Source: Lachnospiraceae bacterium (GTDB lineage: Bacteria > Bacillota > Clostridia > Lachnospirales > Lachnospiraceae). From it: a DNA stretch of 62,229 nucleotides. The notes beneath the pieces were generated by a model. That model searched no databases. It had not been told where the DNA came from and saw nothing but the letters and a program-made list of their open reading frames with translations. This document shows, piece after piece, positions 7,630-16,124 of the stretch. Each line of letters opens with the position of its first letter. Within the stretch, counting starts at the first letter, position 1. The stretch spans positions 1 through 62,229 of the forward strand of contig JAGAIZ010000058.1 of the NCBI GenBank assembly GCA_017626325.1, read 5' to 3'. Position numbers and translations under genes: made by a program.

Positions 7630-8067
7630 ATGTGCAATGTTGAAATTGTAATAAACGGAGAGATATTTCCGCTTCCGGGCGAATTTAAGCAGGGAATTTT
7701 GTTTATGAACACAAACAAGTCGGAGCGTAATATCCGAAAGATGATTGCCGAAAAGAGGCTTGAATGTATTCCCTATGGAATTGCAATCGGTCATGATACG
7801 GTCATCTGCAAAGGTCCTGACAGGGATATTGACCGTGATGCAGTTAATCTTCTGATTTCCTTTCTTCTTACCGGAGAATATGAAACAGTGGTGGTGGACA
7901 GGCTTACGGACATTACACCGGAATTATCTGATCAGGAGGAGTTTCTAAAGGACGCTGCCAAAATCGGAGTGAGTGTATTTGAACTTTCCACAATGAAAAT
8001 CAGAAATCATGTGTATCTGGAAGGCTGTCTGGACTGCTGTGATGACAGCGGTATATTAAGGATGTGA
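7630..8067 (+). CDS. Small resolvase-fold-like protein of the recombinase module
   Basis: The 145-residue protein has no clear family. Its C-terminal half, ETVVVDRLTDITPELSDQEE then FLKDAAKIGVSVFELS, follows the pattern of the serine-recombinase catalytic domain, where VVVKDLSRLSRD is followed by a GV(R/K)F strand. Here the catalytic Ser motif is absent, so any relation implies an inactive, possibly regulatory derivative. It has two Cys near the end (GCLDCCDD) and no membrane segment. It precedes mazF by 6 bases, so the two are co-transcribed. Function is unassigned. Confidence 0.7.
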   Translation: MCNVEIVINGEIFPLPGEFKQGILFMNTNKSERNIRKMIAEKRLECIPYGIAIGHDTVICKGPDRDIDRDAVNLLISFLLTGEYETVVVDRLTDITPELSDQEEFLKDAAKIGVSVFELSTMKIRNHVYLEGCLDCCDDSGILRM

Positions 8068-8073
8068 TTTCGT

Positions 8074-8439
8074 ATGAAGATCAGACGGGGTGACATATTA
8101 TATGTTGATATGGGTGGACAGTATCAGGGCAGTATGCAGGGAGGAATGCGACCTGTGGTGGTAGTCAGTAACAACATGGCAAACAGACACAGCACCGTCC
8201 TGACGGTTGTTCCCCTGTCCACCAAAATCAACAAAAAGAGAAATCTTCCCACCCATGTATTTGTTTCTGCATACAGAAGTGAAGGACTAAACCAGCACAG
8301 CATCGCACTCTGCGAACAGGTAACAGCACTTGATTATGGCAGAATCATCGAAAATATGGGAAAGGTCGATGAAAATACCCTTGCAAGAATCACCGAGGCA
8401 GTACAGGTGCAGGTCGGGGTATTTGATAAGTACAACTAA
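8074..8439 (+). CDS. PemK/MazF-family toxin (type II toxin-antitoxin)
   Basis: The 121-residue protein is a full-length MazF-fold endoribonuclease: RRGDILYVDMG, the GGMRPVVVVSNN strand-loop with the conserved Arg-Pro, VLTVVPLST and the CEQVTALDYGRI segment that ends in the active-site region. MazF enzymes cut mRNA at short motifs and are normally held by an upstream antitoxin. Here neither neighbour looks like a MazE/ribbon-helix-helix antitoxin. The upstream 145-residue protein and the downstream 40-codon ORF are the candidates. Such MazF genes recur in Clostridial recombinase-bearing elements. Confidence 0.9.
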   Translation: MKIRRGDILYVDMGGQYQGSMQGGMRPVVVVSNNMANRHSTVLTVVPLSTKINKKRNLPTHVFVSAYRSEGLNQHSIALCEQVTALDYGRIIENMGKVDENTLARITEAVQVQVGVFDKYN

Positions 8440-8562
8440 ATGCTGCCGGAGGGATATTATTTCAGAATCATTCCTTATGGAGCGGCACTGTTTTACAGAG
8501 GAAGATTTGTAAGACTGTTTGCTACGGAAGCAGAGTTGTATGAATATTTTGAGGAGGAATAG
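8440..8562 (+). CDS. 40-residue ORF coupled to mazF
   Basis: An ATG directly abuts the mazF stop (TAA 8437-8439) and opens 40 codons: MLPEGYYFRIIPYGAALFYR then GRFVRLFATEAELYEYFEEE. The immediate abutment suggests translational coupling, and the terminator follows directly after the stop, which supports it as the last gene of the unit. Aromatic N-terminal half and acidic tail; no known family. An antitoxin or MazF accessory role is a guess only. Confidence 0.55.
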   Translation: MLPEGYYFRIIPYGAALFYRGRFVRLFATEAELYEYFEEE

Positions 8563-8568
8563 AGATTA

Positions 8569-8595
8569 GAGCCGGGCGGAAGTCCGGCTTTTTAC
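8569..8595 (+). terminator. Terminator after mazF unit
   Basis: AGCCGG at 8570-8575 pairs with CCGGCT at 8584-8589, followed by TTTTT. Confidence 0.8.
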
Positions 8596-8721
8596 ATATC
8601 TGCCCAAAGGGGCAGGATATGCCATTTATATAGAAGAAATATTGAATGGAGCAATGGCAGATTTTATGTCATAGGACAGTCTGTTGACATAATAAAATAG
8701 GAAGGAGCAGAGAAAACGGAT

Positions 8722-9000
8722 TTGAGTAAAAGTATGACAATTGAAGAATTAAAGCGTTTGCAGTCCATTCATATTATGGATTTGAAAAGAGAAGAACTTG
8801 CCAATGCTGAGGATATTGTAATAGATACGGAAAAGTGTGTGGAAAGCCGTATTGAATCTTATATAGAACAGACCGGTAATCCGTTTGCACAGAATGTCGG
8901 GGAATATATATTACAGATAGGACACATGGAAGATGCAGCAGATACCATTGATGAACGTTTGATACTGCTTACAAAAAGAAAAACGCAGATAATGGTTTAA
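8722..9000 (+). CDS. DUF6870 family protein
   Basis: The 92-residue protein has the pattern of DUF6870: an N-terminal TIEELKRLQSIHIMDLKREE helix, a central VESRIESYIEQTGNPFAQ, then VGEYILQIGHMEDA and an acidic-basic tail. The family accompanies large serine recombinases in Clostridial elements and has no known function. It starts at TTG 8722, preceded by AAGGAGC at 8703-8709; an in-frame ATG at 8734 is the alternative. Probably transcribed ahead of the recombinases. Confidence 0.7.
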   Translation: MSKSMTIEELKRLQSIHIMDLKREELANAEDIVIDTEKCVESRIESYIEQTGNPFAQNVGEYILQIGHMEDAADTIDERLILLTKRKTQIMV

Positions 9001-9139
9001 AAGGTTAAAAAAGTTCTTTACAGAGGACAGGAATCATGGTAACTTATAAGCAGGATTATTTCAGTGGGAATCCTGATTATAGGTTTCAATGCCCCGTAGG
9101 ACGGGTTTTGCTAACAATATTTAATCAGGAGGAACGCAG

Positions 9140-10795
9140 ATGAAAGCAAAAGAGTTTTATAATGTAGCCATTTATCTCCGTTTAAGTCGTGATGATGAGG
9201 ATATTGATGGCAGCAAAACAGAAAGCAACAGTATCAGTTCACAGAGAGATATGATTCGTGGCTTTATTAGAAAGCAGGATGACATGGAAATCTACGATAT
9301 ATATGTAGATGACGGTTATTCGGGAGCGAATTTCGACAGACCGGAATTTAAGCGTATGATGAAAGACGTTGAAGCCGGAAATGTTGACTGTGTGATTGTA
9401 AAGGACTTATCCAGATTAGGACGAGATTATATTGAAGCCGGGCGGTTGATTCAGAAGACCTTCCCGGCTTTTTCTGTGCGGTTTATTGCACTTACAGACC
9501 ATTTTGATTCGCTGACAGCGGACTACAATGAAACATCATTAGTGGTTCCGGTAAAAAATTTTGTCAATGATTCTTATTCAAGGGATATTTCCGGTAAGGT
9601 AAGAAGTCATCAGAAGATAAAGCGGGAAAATGGAGACTTTATCGGTGCATTTGCAGTATACGGATACAAAAAATGCGAGGATAACAGAAACCAGCTTGTG
9701 CCGGATGATTATGCGGCAGACATTGTACGAAAAATCTTTGCATGGAAAATAGAAGGGTACAGTAATCTGGCGATTGCAAACAGACTGGACAATTTGGGGA
9801 TTTTAAGCCCTATGGAATACAAAAAGATGAAGGGAGATAAGTTTCAGACCGGATTTGTAACCGGTGTAAAAGCAAAATGGTCAGCGGTTGCAGTAAAAAG
9901 AATACTGAGCAATGAAAATTACATTGGAACCTTAGTGCAGGGAAAAGAAGAAAAGGTCAATTATAAAGTGAAAAAGTCGGTAAAAAAGCCGGAAGAAGAA
10001 TGGACGAAGGTGCCGGATGCACATGAAGCCATTATTTCAAAAGAAGATTTTGAGATTGTGCAGGATTTACTTATGATTGATACCCGTGCAGGCGGTGGGG
10101 AAGAAAAAGCTCACATTTATGCGGGACTGCTGTTCTGCGGAGACTGTATGGAGCCGATGATACGCAGGGTAAACCGTTATAAAGGAAAAGAAACGGTTTC
10201 ATTTATCTGTTCCACAAAGAATAAAAGCGGAGAGTGTTCAAGACACACCATTTCAGAGGCAGCATTGAATCAGCTTGTACTTACCGGACTTAGGACTCAG
10301 GTATCTCTCTTTTTGAATAAAAGCAGGGTTCTTCGTTCCATAGAACAGATGGAAGTTAATTTTGAGGAAGTGGTTGCTTTTGATAAGGAAATTGAAAGAT
10401 TGCACAGTGAACAGGACAAATATCTGGGACTTCGTGCAGGACTGTATGAGGATTTGAAAAAGCAGATTATTACGGAGGAAGATTTCAAAAATTTCCGTGA
10501 GATATATGAGAAACGCTATCAGGAGCTTCAACAGGCAATTTCAAATCAGGAAGAAACTATAAAGAGACTTTTTAAGTCGGGAGTGACAGCGGGAATCAAT
10601 CTGGAACGTATGAAAACGGTCATGCAGGTAACAGAACTTGACCGTATGACACTGGTTTCTCTTGTGAAGCGTATTCTTGTGTATGAAGATAAAAGAGTAT
10701 ATCTTGAACTTCGCAGCAAAGAACTGTTCTCAAAGGTTCTCATGCTTGCAGGATATGTGGAAACACTCGGACAGTCCAGAGGGGAGGCAGTGTAA
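9140..10795 (+). CDS. Large serine recombinase 1 (TnpX/TndX type)
   Basis: The 551-residue protein has an N-terminal resolvase domain with catalytic Ser16 in IYLRLSRDDED and the Arg-bearing VIVKDLSRLGRDYIEAGR. A recombinase DNA-binding domain (about 165-290) follows, then a zinc ribbon with LLFCGDCMEPMIRR and FICSTKNKSGEC, and a coiled-coil region (about 385-480). All recombination landmarks are intact. It is the first of three adjacent recombinases; AGGAGG at 9128-9133 serves the ATG. It probably acts on attachment DNA for excision or integration of the island. Confidence 0.93.
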   Translation: MKAKEFYNVAIYLRLSRDDEDIDGSKTESNSISSQRDMIRGFIRKQDDMEIYDIYVDDGYSGANFDRPEFKRMMKDVEAGNVDCVIVKDLSRLGRDYIEAGRLIQKTFPAFSVRFIALTDHFDSLTADYNETSLVVPVKNFVNDSYSRDISGKVRSHQKIKRENGDFIGAFAVYGYKKCEDNRNQLVPDDYAADIVRKIFAWKIEGYSNLAIANRLDNLGILSPMEYKKMKGDKFQTGFVTGVKAKWSAVAVKRILSNENYIGTLVQGKEEKVNYKVKKSVKKPEEEWTKVPDAHEAIISKEDFEIVQDLLMIDTRAGGGEEKAHIYAGLLFCGDCMEPMIRRVNRYKGKETVSFICSTKNKSGECSRHTISEAALNQLVLTGLRTQVSLFLNKSRVLRSIEQMEVNFEEVVAFDKEIERLHSEQDKYLGLRAGLYEDLKKQIITEEDFKNFREIYEKRYQELQQAISNQEETIKRLFKSGVTAGINLERMKTVMQVTELDRMTLVSLVKRILVYEDKRVYLELRSKELFSKVLMLAGYVETLGQSRGEAV

Positions 10796-12481
10796 ATGGC
10801 AAGAACCTCGAAAAAGAAGCCTAAAGAAGCGGCAATCGGATTAAACAGCAGACCGTCAAAAATATATTCTGTGGGAATTTATGCAAGACTGTCTGTAGAT
10901 TCCGGTGAGCGAAAAAATGAGTCCATTGAAACGCAGATGGAAATAGCAAAAGCGTTTGTAAAAAATCAGAATGACATGGTTATCTTTGACTGCTATTCGG
11001 ATATAGGAAAAACGGGAACAAACTTTGAAAGAGAAGGATTTGAACGCATGATGCGTGATGTCAGAATGCGAAAGATTGACTGTATCATAGTAAAAGATTT
11101 ATCCCGCTTTGGAAGAAACCATATTGAAACGGGAAATTATATTGAAAAAATTTTTCCATTTATGGGAGTAAGGTTCATAGCTGTTACGGATCATTTTGAC
11201 AGCATGAATATATCCGGACAAAATGAAACGCTGGGTGTTAATCTTAAAAATCTCGTAAATGAAATGTATGCAAGGGACATTGCCTTAAAAGTAAAGTCCT
11301 CAAGAAAAGCAAAATGGGAACAGGGCAGTTACACAGGCGGAGTAGCTCCTTACGGATACAGGGCAGAATGGGTTGATGATAAAAAATGTCTTTTTCCGGA
11401 AGATGGGACTTCTGATATTGTGAAGAAATTATTTGAACTGTTTCTGTCCGGTAAAAATATGAAGGAAATTACAGTATGGCTTTACGAACAAAGAATTTTA
11501 AAGCCTTCAGAATACCACAAAACAGGTCAGATTTATTGTGAGAAGGGAGAAAACTTAAAACAGTGGTCCAATGCTTCCGTCAAAATGCTTCTGACAAATC
11601 CGGTATATATCGGCTGCCTTGTGCAGGGAAGAACCTGCGGAAAAGATTATATGATGCGGAGCAGACATGATATTGATTCCGGGGACTGGTCGGTAAAGGA
11701 GCATACACATGAACCACTGGTCAGTGAGGAAACATTCTTTCAGGCGGCGGCGAAGTTTGAAAAATCTTCAAAATACTGTAATAAAGCCGGATATTCAAAA
11801 ATAGTTCCGCCTGACGAGGATATCTATGCAGATGTTCTTTTCTGTGGTGACTGTGGTACGAAAATGCGGCGTATATGTGCAATCAAACAGTTTTCGTCAG
11901 GAAGAAAAGTAAGGACTTACAGCTATAACTGTCCAAAAACAAGCAGGATTGACGATGAAAAGTGCGTGAAAAAAAGCATTACTTTACAGACACTAAATGA
12001 TATTGTGAAAGAAGCAATCCGTCAGGAATTTTCCTTATCTGCCATGCGACCAAAACAGCTTGTGGAGAGCAATAATATGGAAGCGGAACACAGAAAGGAA
12101 GAATGGAGACAGGAGCTGCTTGAATGGGAAAGGAGAATTGAGAACACAAAAAAACTGGGAAGCGAGCAATATTTAAAGTATCGTATGGGAGAACTGGGAG
12201 AGGATACTTTTAAGCAGTTAAAGGAAGAAAATGATAAGAAGATTTTTAGCTGTCAGAAAAAGTGTGCAGATATTGAGGAGAAACTTAGAACAGTAGATTA
12301 TGAAACGGTACAGAAAAATCATTTCCTGCGTACTCTCGTAAAAGGAAATGAGAAAACTGAACTGACAGAGGAGGTTATCCGTACTCTGATCAGCAGGATT
12401 GAGGTTTATCCGGATCACAGGGTGAAAGTGATTTTTAATTTCAAAAGAAGTGAAATACAGTTAAGGAAGGAGGACTTTTAG
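10796..12481 (+). CDS. Large serine recombinase 2
   Basis: The 561-residue protein begins immediately after the stop of recombinase 1 (TAAATG). Catalytic Ser33 lies in IYARLSVDSGERKN, with the active-site arginines around VKDLSRFGRNHIETGNYIE. The recombinase domain is followed by a zinc ribbon (VLFCGDCGTKMRR, YNCPKTSRIDDEKC) and a coiled coil (about 430-500). The N-terminus is about 17 residues longer than in its neighbours and basic. Sequence differs strongly from recombinases 1 and 3, so this is an old set of paralogues rather than a recent duplication. Confidence 0.93.
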   Translation: MARTSKKKPKEAAIGLNSRPSKIYSVGIYARLSVDSGERKNESIETQMEIAKAFVKNQNDMVIFDCYSDIGKTGTNFEREGFERMMRDVRMRKIDCIIVKDLSRFGRNHIETGNYIEKIFPFMGVRFIAVTDHFDSMNISGQNETLGVNLKNLVNEMYARDIALKVKSSRKAKWEQGSYTGGVAPYGYRAEWVDDKKCLFPEDGTSDIVKKLFELFLSGKNMKEITVWLYEQRILKPSEYHKTGQIYCEKGENLKQWSNASVKMLLTNPVYIGCLVQGRTCGKDYMMRSRHDIDSGDWSVKEHTHEPLVSEETFFQAAAKFEKSSKYCNKAGYSKIVPPDEDIYADVLFCGDCGTKMRRICAIKQFSSGRKVRTYSYNCPKTSRIDDEKCVKKSITLQTLNDIVKEAIRQEFSLSAMRPKQLVESNNMEAEHRKEEWRQELLEWERRIENTKKLGSEQYLKYRMGELGEDTFKQLKEENDKKIFSCQKKCADIEEKLRTVDYETVQKNHFLRTLVKGNEKTELTEEVIRTLISRIEVYPDHRVKVIFNFKRSEIQLRKEDF

Positions 12482-12482
12482 A

Positions 12483-14009
12483 ATGAAAGAGTATCGGATT
12501 GCAATTTATATCCGCTTATCAAAAGAAGATGATAAAATCAAGGAAGAAAGCAACAGTGTTACCATGCAGCGTATACTTCTGCATAAATATGTGGCAGACA
12601 ATTTTTCTGATTATGAATTATCTGAGTTTTGTGATGACGGATATACGGGTACGAATTTTGAGCGTCCCGGAATGCAGAAACTTTTGGAAAAAATAAGGGA
12701 TATGGAAATAGACTGTATCATAGTAAAGGATTTTTCGAGATTTGCAAGAGACTATATTGAACTCGGCTCTTATCTGGAACAGATATTCCCATTTATGGGA
12801 GTAAGGTTTATTTCTGTAAATGACCATTATGACAGCAAAAGTTATCAGGGAAGCATCGCAGACATTGATGTGAATTTTAAGAATCTTCTGTATGATTTGT
12901 ACAGTAAGGATTTGTCACAAAAAGTCCGTTCTTCGCTTGCCATTAGGAAAGAGCAGGGACAGTATATCAGCGGAAACAGTCCTTTTGGATATGAAAAAGA
13001 TCCAAAGGACAGGCACGCACTGCTGATTGCAGAGGACGAAGCCAAAATCGTCAGAAAAATCTTTTCTTTAACCGTGGAAGGCTATACCTCTACACAGATT
13101 GCAAGGCTTTTTAATGAAAATCGTGTAAAGACACCGATTGAATTTAAAATTGAGAAAGGAAAAACGACAAGAGAGCCAAAAGGCGGGAGGTTTTTATGGA
13201 ATACTTCCGCAATATGTCAGATACTAAAAAATGAAATCTACATTGGCAACATTGTCCAAAAGAAATATGAAAAGGATTATGTAGGTGGAAGAAACCACAT
13301 AAAACCCCGTGAGGAGTGGCTGGTGGGATATAACCACCATGAGCCAATCATTGAAAAAGAAGTGTTTTATAAGGTGCAGGAAGGTCGTGGAAAGAAAAGA
13401 AATCCACAGCACAGAAAGACACATCCGCTTATAGGAAAACTGGTATGTGGGTGTTGTAAAAAGAACCTTCGGTTAAGATATGGACTGAATCCTTATTTTA
13501 CCTGTCATAACCGTTATTCCAATGCAATGGAAAATTGTGTTGACAGAGTGAATATGATGTTTCTTGAACAGTATATTCTTTATAAATTGCAGGAAAAACT
13601 GGAAACAGACGGAGAAGCGGGAAAAATTCATGCAGATATGGTATCGCAGATGCAGAGTGAAGTCAGAGAACTGAAAGCAAAAAGAGAACAGCTAAAAGGA
13701 AAAATACAGAAGGCTCAAAAACAGAAATTTGAGGCATATGAAGATTATGTGTCCGGTAAGAGTGCAGGTTTTCATTCCGATGAAGTTATGGTAAAATCAA
13801 TGGAAGATGAACTGAAATCCATGAATGAGAAAATTCAGGAACTGGAAGACTCTTATACGAAGCTTATGTGTGAGCAGGGCGGCTTGTGGGCAGGAAGTAA
13901 TTTTGCAGAGTTGTCAAAGGAAATGTTAGATCATTATATTGAAAAAATAGTGGTATATAATGAACAGCACATGGAAATCGTCTGGAAAAATCAAGTCGAA
14001 CATTTGTGA
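12483..14009 (+). CDS. Large serine recombinase 3
   Basis: The 508-residue protein has catalytic Ser13 in IYIRLSKEDDK, VKDFSRFARDYIELGSYLEQ in the catalytic core, a recombinase domain, a zinc ribbon (LVCGCCKKNLRLRYG, YFTCHNRYSNAMENC) and a coiled coil (about 365-460). It starts one base after the stop of recombinase 2, so the three are translated from one message. Loss of the usual Gly in SRFxRD (SRFARD) is a mild deviation. It is the terminal gene of the island, followed by two perfect inverted repeats. Confidence 0.93.
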   Translation: MKEYRIAIYIRLSKEDDKIKEESNSVTMQRILLHKYVADNFSDYELSEFCDDGYTGTNFERPGMQKLLEKIRDMEIDCIIVKDFSRFARDYIELGSYLEQIFPFMGVRFISVNDHYDSKSYQGSIADIDVNFKNLLYDLYSKDLSQKVRSSLAIRKEQGQYISGNSPFGYEKDPKDRHALLIAEDEAKIVRKIFSLTVEGYTSTQIARLFNENRVKTPIEFKIEKGKTTREPKGGRFLWNTSAICQILKNEIYIGNIVQKKYEKDYVGGRNHIKPREEWLVGYNHHEPIIEKEVFYKVQEGRGKKRNPQHRKTHPLIGKLVCGCCKKNLRLRYGLNPYFTCHNRYSNAMENCVDRVNMMFLEQYILYKLQEKLETDGEAGKIHADMVSQMQSEVRELKAKREQLKGKIQKAQKQKFEAYEDYVSGKSAGFHSDEVMVKSMEDELKSMNEKIQELEDSYTKLMCEQGGLWAGSNFAELSKEMLDHYIEKIVVYNEQHMEIVWKNQVEHL

Positions 14010-14019
14010 GACTTGGTGC

Positions 14020-14053
14020 GTGATTTCGGTCAGCATATGCTGACCGAAATCAC
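14020..14053. repeat. Perfect 34-base palindrome after the recombinases
   Basis: Arms GTGATTTCGGTCAGCAT at 14020-14036 and its exact inverse at 14037-14053 meet with no loop. It begins 11 bases after the stop of recombinase 3. It may be a terminator, or a recombinase or accessory-protein site near the island end. Confidence 0.8.
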
Positions 14054-14071
14054 TGCACATCCTGGCGGAGC

Positions 14072-14102
14072 ATGTTATCTTGGTTGAAAACCAAGATAAC
14101 AT
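14072..14102. repeat. Perfect 14-bp inverted repeat, 3-base loop
   Basis: ATGTTATCTTGGTT at 14072-14085 is the exact inverse of 14089-14102, loop GAA. With the preceding palindrome it forms the closing structure of the island. No T tract follows, so plain termination is not the obvious role. Confidence 0.8.
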
Positions 14103-14250
14103 AGTTGTGGCATAGTCGGCTTTCAGGATTTTGCAGATATTTAACAAGAAAGACCGGTATTTCAAGCAACAGCTTAACAGCAGGTATCGTTTTTAAGCAA
14201 AAAAGCGGGAAAAACCTTGAAAAAAAGTTAAAAAATTTGTTTGCAACTAC

Positions 14251-15765
14251 TTGACAGGAGAGGGAATTGCTTACCGGAACCGGGATTTCAGAAATCAGGA
14301 TGGGTCGACCAGAATACGTTACCTGTGGGATCAGACCTTAGAGGCGGGGCAGGTGTGGGAGCAGATCAGCAGGAGCGGACTGCTGCCAGAAGAAAGAAAG
14401 GAAACGTATGCGCCGCCGTCAGGTTATCGGCTGGGTGTGGAATTCCGTGCGGCACAGATCAACGAAGCACTCAATGCCGACTCGGAAGCAGAAGGTAATC
14501 TGCTTGTGCCAAGTGTAGATACGTCGGGACACGGTACTGCTGTCGCCGGTATTGCGGCAGGGAACGGAGGAACAGCCGGAGCGGCCTATGCCGGGATCGC
14601 AAGAGAAAGCGAACTGCTGGTCGTCCGGCTCGGAACACCCAGAGCAGATTCTTTCCCGCGTACTACGGAACTTATGCGTGCATTGACCTATACAGTTAAT
14701 AAGGCGATAGAACTGCGAATGCCGGTGGCGGTAAATTTAAGCTTCGGCAATACGTATGGAGCGCATAACGGAACCTCCCTTCTGGAGCGGTTTCTGGATA
14801 ATATATCGGAAATAGGAAGAAATGTAATCTGTGTGGGGAGCGGCAATGAGGGAGCCTCCGGCGGACATGTGGGCGGCAGCGTAGCGGTCACCGGACGTGG
14901 AGAAGTGGCTTTGACTAATATAGTCGATAGAACTGACGGTTCTGCCGGAGAAAATGTGACACGTGTGGAACTTGTCATCGGAGCCTATGAGACAGGCGTA
15001 AATGTGCAGTTATGGAAAGAGTACACGGACCGCTATCTGGTGACAATGGTGTCGCCTTCAGGAGAATCTTTCACGGTGGATACTGACCAGCCCGGTAAAC
15101 AGACCTACAGGCTGGATCAGACACAGATTCTGCTCTATAATGGGGAGCCTGCGCCTTATCTGACCAGCCAGGAGATCTATTTTGACCTGCTGCCGGGAGG
15201 GGACAGCCGTTATGTGAATGCGGGCGTATGGACTTTTCTGCTGCAGCCTGTGAGAACGATTACCGGCAATTATACCTTTTATCTGCCGTCAGGTACGGTG
15301 CGCAATGCCAATACCCGTTTCGTCAGAAACACGCCGGATGTAACGCTGACCATTCCGTCTACGGCATCCAAGGTAGTCACGGTGGGCGCTTATGACATTG
15401 TCTATGACGCATATGCGGATTTCTCCGGCAGAGGGTATCTCTATCAGGAGCAGGTCAACAGCCGGACTTCCGATTCCTTTGTCAAGCCGGATCTGGTGGC
15501 GCCCGGTATCAATATTCTTGCGCCCGACAGGGAGGGCGGCTATACGCCGGTTACCGGAACATCCTTTGCCGCGCCTTTCGTGACGGGAGCGGCGGCGGTT
15601 CTGATGCAATGGGGCATCGTGGATGGGCATGACCCTTATCTGTATGGGGAGAAGGTGAAGGCGTACTTAAGGCGTGGTGCGAAGCCCATCCGGGGGGAGA
15701 CGGAGTATCCGAATGCGAGAGTGGGGTATGGGGCGCTGTGTGTAAGGGATAGCCTGCCGGAGTAA
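14251..15765 (+). pseudogene. S8 (subtilisin) family peptidase, N-terminally truncated at the island junction
   Basis: The 504-codon frame keeps the catalytic His94 (DTSGHGTAVAGIAAG), oxyanion Asn199 (VGSGNEGAS) and Ser438 (TGTSFAAPFVTGAA). The N-terminal part with the catalytic Asp (usually VDSGI or VDTGI before the YRNRDFRNQDGSTRI segment) is missing; the frame enters from island sequence at about 14250. The only start is a TTG at 14251 without a ribosome site. Downstream of residue 12 it matches the large clostridial CspA-like proteases. It is probably inactive. Codon use and GC are those of the backbone. Confidence 0.75.
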
Positions 15766-15826
15766 TTTTACCGTTGAAGTATAAATGAGTTGAACGAATC
15801 AACGAATCATACGTATAAGATTTTGA

Positions 15827-15855
15827 TTGATAGAAAATGAGAGATAAGGTATTAT
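15827..15855 (+). promoter_or_regulatory. Promoter of the zeta-toxin module
   Basis: TTGATA at 15827-15832, 17-base spacer, TATTAT at 15850-15855, 47 bases before the antitoxin start. Confidence 0.6.
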
Positions 15856-15902
15856 ATTAGTGTAAATAATTGGCTTCTTGATTCAGAAAGAAGGTGTAGA
15901 AT

Positions 15903-16124
15903 ATGAAAAGAGAAGAGTACATTACCGATGAAGCAGTTGTAAAAAGAGTAAACGCAGCAGTAAAAATTGAACTGGAAAAAAAGAAAGCTATGGACATTCC
16001 GGCTGTAGTATATGATCCCAAAACGCAGACCATCTATCATGAAAACAGTGATGGTACCAGAGTTGAAGCGGGTAAAAGAATGAGAAAGGGGCGTTATAGT
16101 GAACGTGTCGCAAAAGAAGCCTGA
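15903..16124 (+). CDS. Small antitoxin-like partner of zeta toxin
   Basis: This 73-residue charged protein (KREEYITDEAVVKRVNAAV, a helical stretch, then YDPKTQTIYHENSDGTRVE) overlaps the zeta-toxin gene by 26 bases. Small antitoxins overlapping the toxin start are usual for type II modules. It does not resemble PezA or epsilon, so the role rests on context. AGAAAGAAGG at 15886-15895 gives a good ribosome site at 7 bases. Confidence 0.6.
   Translation: MKREEYITDEAVVKRVNAAVKIELEKKKAMDIPAVVYDPKTQTIYHENSDGTRVEAGKRMRKGRYSERVAKEA

Larger units (their letters stand above)
1..14250. mobile_element. Right-hand part of an AT-rich integrated island with three serine recombinases
   Basis: From the window start to about 14250 the sequence is visibly AT-richer than the backbone after 14250. 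It ends with three tandem large serine recombinases followed by inverted repeats, and then abruptly meets a subtilisin-family gene lacking its N-terminal part. Recombinases placed at the terminus are typical of Clostridial integrative elements of the Tn4451/Tn5397 style. The left end lies outside the window, so the extent is a minimum. No conjugation genes are visible in this part. Confidence 0.6.

Noticed and set aside
14241-14498. 85-codon frame at the island junction
   Set aside because: Out-of-frame shadow of the S8 peptidase, which has the catalytic motifs in the other frame.
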